Counted from the stretch's first letter, positions 23,904-32,568 are shown. The stretch: DNA of 64,000 bases from Neoroseomonas oryzicola (GCF_012163135.1 NZ_JAAVUP010000001.1:248001-312000), one strand, 5' to 3'. Notes: generated from the sequence alone by a model not told the origin. Numbers and translations: made by a program.

Positions 23904-26288
23904 ATGACCGCAGAGGGCAAGTCGCGCCGCCAGGACACGCCCGATGCCGCGCGCCGGGTCGAGATCCTGCATGCGCTGGAGCGCAAGCTGCTCTGGCTCT
24001 CGGCCTGGATGATCCACAACGCCAACCACATCCGACCCAATCGGGACGGGCTGAAGGTGGGCGGGCACCAGGCCTCCTGCGCCTCCTCGGTCTCGATCCT
24101 TGCCGCGCTCTATTTCGGCATCCTGCGCCCGGCCGACCGCGTGGCGGTGAAGCCCCATGCCGGGCCGGTCTTCCACGCCATCAACTACCTGCTCGGCCGG
24201 CAGCAGCGCGACAAGCTCGAGACGCTGCGCCAGTTCGGCGGCATCCAGCCCTATCCCTCCCGCGTGAAGGACGGGCCGGAGGTCGATTTCTCCACGGGCT
24301 CCGTCGGCCTCGGCGTGGCGCTCGCCTCCTTCGGCTCGCTCGTGCAGGACTACGTCCACCTGCACAACCTCGCGCCCGAGGGCGTGCCGCCCGGCCGCCA
24401 CGTGGCCGTCGTGGGCGACGCCGAACTCGACGAGGGCAACATCTACGAGGCCCTGCTCGAAGGCTGGAAGCACGACATCCGCAATGTCTGGTGGGTGGTC
24501 GACTACAATCGCCAGTCCCTCGACAGCGTCGTCCCGGACCGGCTGTTCGGCCGCATCGAGGGCCTGTTCCGCGACATGGGCTGGAACGTCGTCACGCTGA
24601 AATACGGGCGGAAACTCGAAGCCGCCTTCGCGCGCCCGGACGGGGATCAGCTCCGCCGCTGGATCGACGATTGCCCGAACAGCCTCTATGCGGCGCTGAC
24701 CTTCCAGGGCGGGGCCGCCTGGCGCGCCGCGCTGCTCGCCGAGCTCGGCCGGGTCGACGGCATCCGCGCCATCATCGACCCGCTGACCGACGACGAACTC
24801 GCGGCGCTGATGAACAACCTCGGCGGCCATGACATCGAGACGCTGACCGAGGCCTTCCGCGCCCAGGACGCCGAGGGCGACCAGCCCACCTGCTTCATCG
24901 CCTACACGGTCAAGGGCATGGGCCTGCCCTTCGCGGGGCACAAGGACAACCACGCCGGGCTGATGACCAAGGAGCAGATGGAGAGCTTCCGACAGTCGCT
25001 CGGCATCCGCCCCGGCCACGAATGGGACCCCTTCGAGGGCCTCGGCATCCCCGAGGAGGAGCTGCGCGACTTCCTCGCCTCGGTTCCCTTCGGCAAGACG
25101 CTGACACTTGGCGGGCGCTCGCTGGTCTCGCCCACGATCCACGTGCCCGCCGCCTTCGCCGCACCGCGGGTGGGCGAGGGGCGGAAGCTCTCCACCCAGC
25201 AGGCCTTCGGCGAGATCCTCGCCGAGATCGGGCGCGGGCAGGGCGAATTCGCCGACCTCGCGAAGCGCATCGTCACGACCAGCCCGGACGTGACCGTCAG
25301 CACCAATCTCGGGCCCTGGGTGAACCGCCGCGGCATCTTCGACCGGCACAAGAAGAACGACGTTTTCCGCGACGCCAAGCTGGCCTCCGCGCAGCGCTGG
25401 GGCATGTCGCCCGAGGGCCAGCATGTCGAGCTCGGCATCGCGGAGCAGAACCTGTTCCTGGTGCTGGCCGGGCTGGGGCTCGCGGACCGGCTCTATGGCG
25501 CGCGGCTGCTGCCGATCGGCACGGTGTACGACCCCTTCGTCAACCGTGGCCTCGATGCGCTGATCTATGCCTGCTACCAGGATGCGCGGTTCCTGCTGGT
25601 CTCGACGCCCTCGGGCCTGACGCTGGCGCCGGAAGGCGGGCAGCACCAATCCGTCAACACGCCGCTGATCGGCATGGCGGCCGACCGGCTGGCCTCCTTC
25701 GAGCCGGCGCATGCCGACGAGCTCGCGATCCTGCTGCGTCACGCCTTCGACCACATGCAGAAGCCGGACGGTTCGGCCGTCTGGCTGCGCCTGTCGACGC
25801 GCGGGCTGGAGCAGCCGCAGCGCGCCCTCGATCCGGCGGCGGTGATCGCCGGCGCGCATTGGGTCGTGCCGCCGGGGCAGGGGGCGCGGATCGCCATCGC
25901 CTACCAGGGCGCGCTCGCGCCCGAGGCGGTCGCCGCCTTCGAGGAGTTGCGGAGCGAGGAACCCATGGCGGGCCTGCTCGCCATCACGAGCCCTGACCGG
26001 CTGCATGCCGACTGGCTCGCGGCGCGGCGGCAGGTGCGGGGCGGCGTGCGGGCGGGCTCGCATATCGAGCGCATCCTCGCCCCGCTCGCACCCGGCGCGG
26101 CGCTGGTCACGGTGCTGGACGGGCACCCGGCGGCCCATGCCTGGATGGGGGCTGTGCGCGGCCAGCGCGTCGTCCCGCTCGGCGTCGACCGCTTCGGCCA
26201 GGCGGGCGACATCCCGGATCTCTACCGGGAATACGGGCTCGACAGCGATGCGATCCTCGACGCCTGCGCGGAGGCGTTGCTGGGCTGA
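23904..26288 (+). CDS. Transketolase/homodimeric 2-oxoacid dehydrogenase E1-like enzyme
   Basis: A 794-residue thiamine-diphosphate enzyme. The ThDP motif is GDAELDEGN (171-179) with the distal Asn in VVDYNRQS (199-206), which is the AceE-type layout. The central Pyr domain has HVELGIAEQNLFLVLAGLG (catalytic Glu), and the C-terminal transketolase-type domain ends near DALLG-like helices. AceE decarboxylates pyruvate and hands acetyl groups to E2, but this is about 100 residues shorter than AceE. No E2/E3 genes or lipoyl domain are next to it, so it could be a 2-ketobutyrate dehydrogenase (MdeB-like) or a transketolase-like enzyme. Start 23904 has GGGGGGAG upstream. Confidence 0.8.
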   Translation: MTAEGKSRRQDTPDAARRVEILHALERKLLWLSAWMIHNANHIRPNRDGLKVGGHQASCASSVSILAALYFGILRPADRVAVKPHAGPVFHAINYLLGRQQRDKLETLRQFGGIQPYPSRVKDGPEVDFSTGSVGLGVALASFGSLVQDYVHLHNLAPEGVPPGRHVAVVGDAELDEGNIYEALLEGWKHDIRNVWWVVDYNRQSLDSVVPDRLFGRIEGLFRDMGWNVVTLKYGRKLEAAFARPDGDQLRRWIDDCPNSLYAALTFQGGAAWRAALLAELGRVDGIRAIIDPLTDDELAALMNNLGGHDIETLTEAFRAQDAEGDQPTCFIAYTVKGMGLPFAGHKDNHAGLMTKEQMESFRQSLGIRPGHEWDPFEGLGIPEEELRDFLASVPFGKTLTLGGRSLVSPTIHVPAAFAAPRVGEGRKLSTQQAFGEILAEIGRGQGEFADLAKRIVTTSPDVTVSTNLGPWVNRRGIFDRHKKNDVFRDAKLASAQRWGMSPEGQHVELGIAEQNLFLVLAGLGLADRLYGARLLPIGTVYDPFVNRGLDALIYACYQDARFLLVSTPSGLTLAPEGGQHQSVNTPLIGMAADRLASFEPAHADELAILLRHAFDHMQKPDGSAVWLRLSTRGLEQPQRALDPAAVIAGAHWVVPPGQGARIAIAYQGALAPEAVAAFEELRSEEPMAGLLAITSPDRLHADWLAARRQVRGGVRAGSHIERILAPLAPGAALVTVLDGHPAAHAWMGAVRGQRVVPLGVDRFGQAGDIPDLYREYGLDSDAILDACAEALLG

Positions 26289-26291
26289 CGC

Positions 26292-26314
26292 CCGGCGCGA
26301 ACTTTTTTCGCCGG
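26292..26314 (+). terminator. Possible terminator with internal T-run after E1 gene
   Basis: CCGGCG(C)GAA ... TTCGCCGG stem with one bulge, six T in the loop/descending arm, 4 nt after the E1 stop. Moderate support. Confidence 0.4.
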
Positions 26315-26317
26315 TGC

Positions 26318-26345
26318 TGTCGATTCCGACCGCGCCCGTTCGTCG
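26318..26345 (+). promoter_or_regulatory. Candidate ECF-type autoregulated promoter
   Basis: TGTCGA (26318-26323), 17-bp spacer, CGTCG (26341-26345), placed about 50 bp before the DGPF gene. From memory this resembles the TGTCGA/CGTC promoter pair recognised by ECF42-group sigma factors, whose gene lies just downstream. The spacing is right for a -35/-10 pair. Confidence 0.55.
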
Positions 26346-26393
26346 CATCGGCAGGACGGTCGATGGGACCTTCCGCGATCGAGGAGAACGACG

Positions 26394-26816
26394 ATGCGTG
26401 TGATGGTGATGGTCAAGGCGACGGCCGACAGCGAGGCGGGCGCCATGCCCACGACCGAGCTCCTGCAGGCGATGACCAGCTTCAACGACGAACTCGTGAA
26501 GGCCGGCGTGATGCTGGCGGGCGAGGGGCTGCGCCCGTCCTCCCAGGGCAAGCGCGTCGCCTTCGACGGCCCGCGCCGCGCCGTGATCGACGGACCCTTC
26601 GCCGAGACGCGTGAGCTCGTCGCGGGCTTCTGGCTGTGGGACGTCAAGGACATGGCCGAGGCGGTGGAATGGGTGAAGCGCTGCCCCAACCCGATGCCCG
26701 GCCCGAGCGAGATCGAGATCCGCCCGGTCGTCGAGGCCGGCGATTTCGGCGAGGCGATGACCGAGGACCTCGCCGTCCAGATCGAGCGCCTGCGCGAGCA
26801 GACCGGCGGCCGCTGA
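26394..26816 (+). CDS. DGPF/YCII-related protein, ECF sigma partner
   Basis: A 140-residue YCII-superfamily protein with the family hallmark VIDGPFAETRELVAGFWLW (about residues 64-82), plus an early MVMVKAT strand and SFNDELVKAGVMLAGEGL. DGPF proteins are genetic partners of ECF42-type sigma factors. Their biochemical role is unclear, perhaps sensing or small-molecule binding. GAGGAGAACG provides the ribosome site. The next gene, 47 nt on, encodes the sigma factor, so the pair is likely co-transcribed from the ECF-like promoter. Confidence 0.87.
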   Translation: MRVMVMVKATADSEAGAMPTTELLQAMTSFNDELVKAGVMLAGEGLRPSSQGKRVAFDGPRRAVIDGPFAETRELVAGFWLWDVKDMAEAVEWVKRCPNPMPGPSEIEIRPVVEAGDFGEAMTEDLAVQIERLREQTGGR

Positions 26817-26863
26817 AGCCCCGGCGCTTGCGCCGCCCGGCCGCGCCGCCTTAAGCCGGCGGC

Positions 26864-28123
26864 GTGGCGCCGGCGGATACACACCAGGCGATCGAGGCGG
26901 TCTTCCGCATCGAACGGGCCAGGCTCATCGGGCGCCTGGTCCGGATGCTGCGCGACATCGACCTCGCCGAGGAATTCGCGCAGGACGCGCTGGTGGCGGC
27001 ACTCGCGGACTGGCCGCGCGCCGGCGTACCTGCCAATCCCGGCGCCTGGCTGATGGCGACGGCGAAGCGCCGCGCGATCGACCGCATCCGTCGGGAGCGC
27101 ATGCTCGCGCGCAAGCATGCCGAGATCGCGCGCGACGCCGCCGAGGCCGTGGAGGACGGCGCCGGCCTTCGCGACGCCGCGCTGGACGATGAATATGGCG
27201 ACGACCTCCTCGCGCTGATCTTCACCGCCTGCCATCCGCTGCTGGCGCCCGACGCGCGGGCGGCGCTGACGCTGCGCCTGGTCGGCGGCCTGACCACCGG
27301 GGAGATCGCGCGCGCCTTCCTCTCCTCGGAGGCCACCATCGCCCAGCGCATCGTGCGGGCGAAGAAGGCGCTGGGCGCCAGCGGCCTGCCCTATGCCGTG
27401 CCGCGCGGGGCGGAGCGGGCAGGGCGCCTGGCCTCGGTGCTCGAGGTCCTCTACCTGATCTTCAACGAAGGCTACGCGGCGACGGCGGGCGAGGACCTGG
27501 TCCGGCCCGCGCTCTGCGCCGAGGCCTGCCGGCTTGGCCGCATCCTGGCCGGCCTGGCGCCGGAGGAGCCCGAGGTCTTCGGCCTGCTGGCGCTGATGGA
27601 GATCCAGGCCTCGCGCCTTGCCGCGCGGACGGGGGCGGACGGGGCGCTGGTGCCGCTGCCCGAGCAGAACCGCGCGCGCTGGGACCGGCTGCAGATCCGC
27701 CGGGGCCTGGCCGCGCTGGATCGGGCGGAGGCGCTCGGCGGCGCGGATGGTTCGTATGTGCTCCAGGCGGCGCTCGCCGCATGTCATGCGCGGGCGCGAT
27801 CCTATGCCGAGACGGATTGGGCGCGGATCGCCGGGCTGTATGACCGGCTGGCCGTGGCGATGCCGTCGCCGGTGGTGGAGCTGAACCGGGCCATCGCTCA
27901 CGGCATGGCCTTCGGCCCGGCGGCCGGGCTTGGCCTGATCGAGGCGCTCGAGGCGGGCGGGGCACTCGATGGCTACGCGCCGCTGCCGGCGGCGAAGGGC
28001 GACGCCCTGTTCCGCGCCGGGCGGCTGGCCGAGGCGCGGGTCGCCTTCGCGGAGGCCGCCGGGTTGACGCGGAACGAGAGGGAACGGGACTTCCTGCTGG
28101 GGCGCGCGGCGGCCTGCGGCTGA
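26864..28123 (+). CDS. ECF RNA polymerase sigma factor with long C-terminal extension
   Basis: A 419-residue sigma factor read from GTG at 26864. Sigma-2 is at about 10-80 (LAEEFAQDALVAALADWP, AWLMATAKRRAIDRIRRER) and sigma-4 at about 120-175 (ALTLRLVGGLTTGEIARAFL, ATIAQRIVRAKKAL). The remaining 240 residues form a helical, TPR-like extension (LYLIFNEGYAA, NRAIAHGMAFGPAAGL) typical of the ECF42 group. There is no anti-sigma gene, so the extension and the DGPF partner are likely the control elements. The frame ends 13 bp from a convergent GST gene. Confidence 0.9.
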   Translation: MAPADTHQAIEAVFRIERARLIGRLVRMLRDIDLAEEFAQDALVAALADWPRAGVPANPGAWLMATAKRRAIDRIRRERMLARKHAEIARDAAEAVEDGAGLRDAALDDEYGDDLLALIFTACHPLLAPDARAALTLRLVGGLTTGEIARAFLSSEATIAQRIVRAKKALGASGLPYAVPRGAERAGRLASVLEVLYLIFNEGYAATAGEDLVRPALCAEACRLGRILAGLAPEEPEVFGLLALMEIQASRLAARTGADGALVPLPEQNRARWDRLQIRRGLAALDRAEALGGADGSYVLQAALAACHARARSYAETDWARIAGLYDRLAVAMPSPVVELNRAIAHGMAFGPAAGLGLIEALEAGGALDGYAPLPAAKGDALFRAGRLAEARVAFAEAAGLTRNERERDFLLGRAAACG

Positions 28124-28135
28124 ACCGCGCGATTC

Positions 28136-28759
28136 TCACGACGGCGGAATGAAGGGCTGCCGGATCGCCTGGAACGCCTCCATCGCCTCCAGCGCGGCGC
28201 AGCGTCGCGCCAGTGCCGGCAGGGCGGCCAGGTCGAGCAGCCCGGGATGCGCCTCCGTCACGAAGCGCATCGCGGCGGCCAACGCGATGTCCGCATGCGT
28301 GATGGCGGCCCCGCACAGGAAGGGCGTCGCGGCCGCCGCAGCCGCGGTCTCGAGCACCTCCGCCGTCGCCGCCACCTGCCCGCCGCGCCGTTCGACCAGC
28401 AGCGGCGAGGGGCTGTCGTGCAGGACCTTCTCGTAGAACAGGCTGACGGCCGTCTCCGCCAGGCCGGTCGCGAGGCCGAGCAACCGCCTCGCCGCCAGCC
28501 GCGCCGCCGGATCGGCGGGCATCAGGGCCCTCCCGGGGGGCGCCATCTCGTCCAGTTGCGCCAGGATCAGGTGGCTGTCGGTCAGCGCGACCCCGTCGAC
28601 CACCAGCACCGGGACGCGGGTGAGGGGGCTGATCGGGCGGATCATTCCGGCATCGCCGAAGGTCGACCAGGGGCGGTGCTCGAAGGGCAAGCCGAGCAAT
28701 GTCAGGGCGATGCCCACGCGGCGCACGAAGGGTGAATCATACTGCCCGATCAGGATCAT
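28136..28759 (-). CDS. Glutathione S-transferase family protein
   Basis: A 207-residue GST. The thioredoxin-like half starts MILIGQYDSPFVRRVGIAL, with Ser at the active position of SPFVRR, and has VPVLVVDGVALTDSHLI (cis-Pro loop). The helical half includes FLCGAAITHADIALAAAM with the conserved Asp. The start at 28759 has GGAGGGCC upstream on the minus strand. It converges on the ECF gene and is divergent from tRNA-Leu. Substrate unknown. Confidence 0.85.
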   Translation of the reverse strand: MILIGQYDSPFVRRVGIALTLLGLPFEHRPWSTFGDAGMIRPISPLTRVPVLVVDGVALTDSHLILAQLDEMAPPGRALMPADPAARLAARRLLGLATGLAETAVSLFYEKVLHDSPSPLLVERRGGQVAATAEVLETAAAAAATPFLCGAAITHADIALAAAMRFVTEAHPGLLDLAALPALARRCAALEAMEAFQAIRQPFIPPS

Positions 28760-28886
28760 CCGGCCCTCCTTGGCCCGTTCCGGCCCGCCAGCCTCGCCTT
28801 TCGGGCCGATTTCCGTCCAGCCGCGCTTGGAAACCCCGGCCCCATGCGCTACACCCCGCCCCCTGCCGCCGCGCGGCGCCTCGCGG

Positions 28887-28971
28887 GCGGGCGTGGTGGA
28901 ACTGGTAGACACGCCGGATTTAGGTTCCGGTGGCGCAAGCCGTGGGGGTTCAAATCCCTTCGCCCGCACCA
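28887..28971 (+). tRNA. tRNA-Leu (anticodon UAG)
   Basis: A full 85-nt class II tRNA. The acceptor stem GCGGGCG pairs with CGCCCGC. It has the D arm with TGGTAGACACGC, and the anticodon arm CCGGA-TTTAGGT-TCCGG gives anticodon UAG (reads CUN). A variable arm TGGCGCAAGCCGT and T arm GGGGGTTCAAATCCC follow. Discriminator A and an encoded CCA (28969-28971) complete it. It stands alone upstream of tig. Confidence 0.97.
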
Positions 28972-29018
28972 AGGCGCCGCCGGGTTTCTCTAGCCTTAGA
29001 ATGGATGGACGTCCCTCG

Positions 29019-30848
29019 ATGCAGGTCACCGAGCTCGCGAATGACGGTCTGAAGCGCGCCTATTCCGTCACCGTTTCCGCGGGCGACATCGCCTCCACGC
29101 GCGACAAGCGCCTGGCCGAGATCGCCAAGACCGTGACCATGCCGGGCTTCCGCCCCGGCAAGGTGCCGATGTCGGTCGTGACCCGCCGCTACGGCTCCGC
29201 CGTGCTAGGCGAGGTGCTGGAGCAGTCCGTCTCCGATTCGTCGCGCAAGGTGATCGACGATCGCGGGCTGAAGCCGGCGATGCAGCCGAAGATCGAGATC
29301 GTGAACTTCGCCGAAGGCGCCGACCTCGAGTTCAAGATGGAATTCGAGATCCTGCCCGACGTCCCGATGCCCGATTTCTCCGGCATCGCGCTGGAGCGCC
29401 TGAAGGCCGAGCCGACCGATGACGCGATCGAGAAGGCGCTTGCCTCCATCGCCGAGCGCAACGGTTCGCTCGAGGACGCCGAGCCGCGCGCGGCCGGCAA
29501 GGGCGACGTGCTGGTCTGCGACTTCACCGGCCGCCTGCCGGCCGACCTGCTGAAGAACGGCCCCGGCCTCGGCGCGGTGCCGGGCAACCCGGGCGAGATG
29601 CCGGCGGGCTGGGGCCTGACCGTCCCGACGGGCCTCGCGGCGACGATCGCGGCCATCGGCTCGGAGAAGGGCCTGCCCTATTTCGACGTGGCGGTGAACG
29701 GCACGGTGAATGAAGCCGGCGCGATCCGCATCGACGTCGCCGAGGCGGTGGCGGCGAAGCCCGGCGCCGTCTTCACGCTGTCCATCGTCGCCCATGTCGC
29801 GGCCGGCGCCCTTCCGTCCGGCGCGGCGGCGAGCTTCGGCCTCGAGGAGCGTTCGGCCGATGCGGCGCTCGGCGTCGCGCGCGCCAATGCCTCGCTGAAT
29901 GCCCATGGCGACCGCGTCACGCTGACGCTGTCGGACGCTGCGGGCCTCGCCTTCGTGCGCCCGGTGATCGAGGTCGCGATCCCGGCCGGCGCGGCGGTGG
30001 ACCTGACGCTGCGCATCGGCCCCGCGCGGCTCTATGCCGGCGCCGAGGAGCCCGAGGCGCGCATCTTCGCCGGCGGCACCGCCAGCGACATGCCGATCGA
30101 GGTCGGCGGCGCCGGCTTCATCCCCGGCTTCACCGAGCAGATGGAAGGCCTCGCCCCGGGCGAATCGCGCGACATCGACGTGACCTTCCCGGCCGACTAC
30201 GGCTCGGCGGAGCTCGCGGGCAAGCATGCGCGCTTCACCATCGCGGCGAAGGCGCTCAAGACCCGCACGCCGCGCGCGGTCGACGACGAGCTGGCCAAGG
30301 CGGTCGGCATGGCCGACCTCGGCGCGCTGAAGGAGGCGATCCGCGGGTCGCTGCAGCGCGAATACGATGCGCTGTCGCGCCTGAAGGTGAAGCGTGCGCT
30401 GCTCGACAGCCTCGCCGACCGGGCCAGCTTCGCGGTGCCGGACGGCATGGTGGATGCCGAGTTCAACCAGATCTGGCAGCGCGTGGAGGCCGACCTGAAG
30501 GCCGGCCGCCTCGACGACGAGGACAAGGGCAAGGACGAGGCGACGCTGCGGAACGAATACCGCACCATCGCCGAGCGCCGCATCCGCCTGGGCCTGATGC
30601 TCTCCGAGATCGGTCGGGCGAACAACGTCCAGGTCGGCCAGGAGGAGATGACGCGCGCTGTCTACCAGGAAGCCTCGCGCTATCCGGGCCAGGAGCAGCA
30701 GGTCCTCGAGTTCTTCCGCAAGAATCCGCAGGCGGCGGAGAACCTCCGCGCGCCGCTGTTCGAGGAGAAGGTCGTCGACTTCATGCTCGAGCTGGCGAAG
30801 GTCACCGAGCGCCAGGTGGCGCCCGAAGAACTGACCGCCGCGGCCTGA
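29019..30848 (+). CDS. tig: Trigger factor with a large domain inserted in its PPIase domain
   Basis: Trigger factor binds ribosomal protein L23 at the exit tunnel and shelters nascent chains. The N-terminal domain has the ribosome signature GFRPGKVP (43-50) and the C-terminal chaperone arms (about 412-609) look normal. The FKBP-type PPIase domain is split. Its first strand (KGDVLVCDFTGRL, 161-173) and its second part (AGGTASDMPIEVGGAGFIPG, 351-370, then FTEQMEGLAPGE) are separated by about 170 extra residues (174-345). The insert reads PGEMPAGWGLTVPTGL, YFDVAVNGT, AVFTLSIVAHVAAG, GLEERSA and VDLTLRIGPARL, a beta-sandwich pattern I associate with carbohydrate-binding-like domains of alphaproteobacterial phage-tail proteins. 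At 609 residues it exceeds the usual 430-460. Start 29019 (MQVTE) is the canonical N-terminus; an ATG at 29001 adds six residues. clpP/clpX do not follow. Confidence 0.93.
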   Translation: MQVTELANDGLKRAYSVTVSAGDIASTRDKRLAEIAKTVTMPGFRPGKVPMSVVTRRYGSAVLGEVLEQSVSDSSRKVIDDRGLKPAMQPKIEIVNFAEGADLEFKMEFEILPDVPMPDFSGIALERLKAEPTDDAIEKALASIAERNGSLEDAEPRAAGKGDVLVCDFTGRLPADLLKNGPGLGAVPGNPGEMPAGWGLTVPTGLAATIAAIGSEKGLPYFDVAVNGTVNEAGAIRIDVAEAVAAKPGAVFTLSIVAHVAAGALPSGAAASFGLEERSADAALGVARANASLNAHGDRVTLTLSDAAGLAFVRPVIEVAIPAGAAVDLTLRIGPARLYAGAEEPEARIFAGGTASDMPIEVGGAGFIPGFTEQMEGLAPGESRDIDVTFPADYGSAELAGKHARFTIAAKALKTRTPRAVDDELAKAVGMADLGALKEAIRGSLQREYDALSRLKVKRALLDSLADRASFAVPDGMVDAEFNQIWQRVEADLKAGRLDDEDKGKDEATLRNEYRTIAERRIRLGLMLSEIGRANNVQVGQEEMTRAVYQEASRYPGQEQQVLEFFRKNPQAAENLRAPLFEEKVVDFMLELAKVTERQVAPEELTAAA

Positions 30849-30873
30849 CCGCAGGGAACCGTTCGGTTCGCTT

Positions 30874-30904
30874 GGGGCAGCCGGGTGACCGGCTGCCCCT
30901 TTTT
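30874..30904 (+). terminator. Intrinsic terminator after tig
   Basis: Perfect 11-bp stem GGGGCAGCCGG / CCGGCTGCCCC with GTGA loop and a T5 run (30900-30904), 25 nt after the tig stop. A textbook intrinsic terminator. Confidence 0.93.
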
Positions 30905-31046
30905 CATGCAGCGCCTGGAATCTGCTGCGAAAATCATGTGTTTTCAGAGAGTCCCGCTTGCGCGGGGCCCAGTGCCTTGCGTAGATGCGACAGAGATCAA
31001 CGAGCGGCCGTCCAGGCCGCCAGCATGAGAAGGGAGCGCTTCAAGG

Positions 31047-31829
31047 GTGTCCGACGCCATCCTGGAAACGAAGGGTCTGACGAAGGAGTTCCGCGGCTTC
31101 GTGGCCGTGAACGACGTCGACCTGTCAGTCCGCCGCGGCACGATCCATGGTCTGATCGGCCCGAACGGCGCCGGCAAGACGACGTGCTTCAACCTGTTGA
31201 CGAAGTTCCTCCAGCCGACGCGCGGCACGATCCGTTACGACGGCCGCGACATCACCGGCATGAAGCCGGCCGAGGTCGCGCGGCTCGGCCTGGTGCGCTC
31301 CTTCCAGATCTCCGCCGTCTTCCCGCACCTGTCGGTGCTTGAGAATGTCCGCGTCGCGCTGCAGCGGCAGCGCGGCGGGTCCTTCGACTTCTGGCGGGGC
31401 GAAGGCCTGCTGCGCCAGTACGACGATCGCGCGCGCGAACTGCTCGAGGATGTGGGCCTGTCGGCCTATGCCAACCTCACGGCGGGGGAACTGCCCTACG
31501 GCCGCAAGCGCGCGCTCGAGATCGCGACGACGCTCGCGCTCGACCCGGTGATGATGCTGCTCGATGAGCCGACGGCAGGCATGACGCATGACGACGTGGG
31601 GCGCATCGTCTCCCTGATCCGCCGCGTCTCGGCCGGCCGGACCGTGCTGCTCGTGGAACACAACCTGACGGTCGTCTCGGGCCTGTGCGACGCGATCACC
31701 GTGCTCGCGCGCGGGCGCGTGCTGGCGGAAGGCGACTACACCACGGTCGCGCGCAACCCGGACGTGATCGCCGCCTATCTCGGCACCGAAGCCCCACCCG
31801 CTGCCGCGACGGAGGCCGCCCATGGCTGA
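31047..31829 (+). CDS. livG: Branched-chain amino acid-type ABC transporter ATPase LivG
   Basis: A 260-residue ATPase of the HAAT/Liv family, read from GTG at 31047. Walker A is GPNGAGKTT (38-46). The signature region is AGELPYGRKRALEIATTLAL; LPYG in place of LSGG is normal for LivG. Walker B is MMLLDEPTAGM, and the H-loop is VLLVEHNL. It is the first gene of a nine-gene ABC cassette, 198 nt after the tig stop and beyond a terminator, so it needs its own promoter. It overlaps livF by 8 nt. Confidence 0.92.
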   Translation: MSDAILETKGLTKEFRGFVAVNDVDLSVRRGTIHGLIGPNGAGKTTCFNLLTKFLQPTRGTIRYDGRDITGMKPAEVARLGLVRSFQISAVFPHLSVLENVRVALQRQRGGSFDFWRGEGLLRQYDDRARELLEDVGLSAYANLTAGELPYGRKRALEIATTLALDPVMMLLDEPTAGMTHDDVGRIVSLIRRVSAGRTVLLVEHNLTVVSGLCDAITVLARGRVLAEGDYTTVARNPDVIAAYLGTEAPPAAATEAAHG

Positions 31830-32568
31830 CGCCCTCGCCGAACTCCCGATCGCCGCGCAGGAAGGCGGATCGCCCCTGATGGTCGTGCGTGGCCTCGAGG
31901 CCTGGTACGGCGAAAGCCACGTGCTGCACGGCGTGAACCTCGAGATCCACGAGGGCGAGGTCGTCACGCTGCTCGGCCGCAACGGCGCGGGCAAGACCTC
32001 GACCCTGCGCTCGATCATGGGCCTGGTGCCGAAGCGTTCCGGGTCGCTGCACTATGCAGGGCGGGAGCTGATCGGGGCGCGGCCCGACGTCATCGCCCGC
32101 GCCGGCATCGCCTACTGCCCCGAGGAACGCGGCATCTTCGCGTCCCTCGACGTGACCGAGAACCTGATGCTGCCGCCGATCGTGCGTCCCGGCGGGCTGC
32201 CGCTCGACGAGATCTACGAGCTGTTCCCGAACCTCAAGGAACGGGCGCGCAGCCAGGGCACCAAGCTGTCGGGCGGCGAGCAGCAGATGCTCGCCATCGC
32301 GCGCATCCTGCGCACGGGGGCGAAGCTGCTGCTGCTCGACGAGCCGTCGGAGGGCCTTGCTCCCGTCATCGTGCAACAGATCGGGCGCACCATCCGCGCG
32401 CTGAAGCAGCGCGGCTTCACCGTACTGCTGGTCGAGCAGAACTTCCACTTCGCCCAGACCGTCGCCGACCGTCACTACGTGATGGAACACGGCAAGGTCG
32501 TGGACATGGTCCGCAACGAGGACGTCGAGGCCTCGCGCAGCCGGATCGACGAGTACCTGCGCGTCTGA
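31822..32568 (+). CDS. livF: Branched-chain amino acid-type ABC transporter ATPase LivF
   Basis: A 248-residue ATPase with Walker A GRNGAGKTS (about 53-61), signature LSGGEQQMLAIAR, Walker B LLLLDEPSEGLAP (typical LivF) and H-loop LVEQN. It pairs with LivG on the LivHM permease. Residues 1-18 form a short N-terminal extension. It is followed by five binding-protein genes before the permease genes, an inserted array rather than the usual single binding protein. Confidence 0.92.
   Translation: MADALAELPIAAQEGGSPLMVVRGLEAWYGESHVLHGVNLEIHEGEVVTLLGRNGAGKTSTLRSIMGLVPKRSGSLHYAGRELIGARPDVIARAGIAYCPEERGIFASLDVTENLMLPPIVRPGGLPLDEIYELFPNLKERARSQGTKLSGGEQQMLAIARILRTGAKLLLLDEPSEGLAPVIVQQIGRTIRALKQRGFTVLLVEQNFHFAQTVADRHYVMEHGKVVDMVRNEDVEASRSRIDEYLRV

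Noticed and set aside
23736..26882. A 1048-codon minus-strand frame antisense to the E1 gene
   Set aside because: Shadow of the plus-strand ThDP enzyme and DGPF gene; no motifs or ribosome site.
29019..30848. A frameshift or two-gene fusion in tig
   Set aside because: The reading frame is continuous and both halves of the PPIase domain and the C-terminal arms are intact, so an insertion is the simpler reading. A chimeric assembly is still possible.
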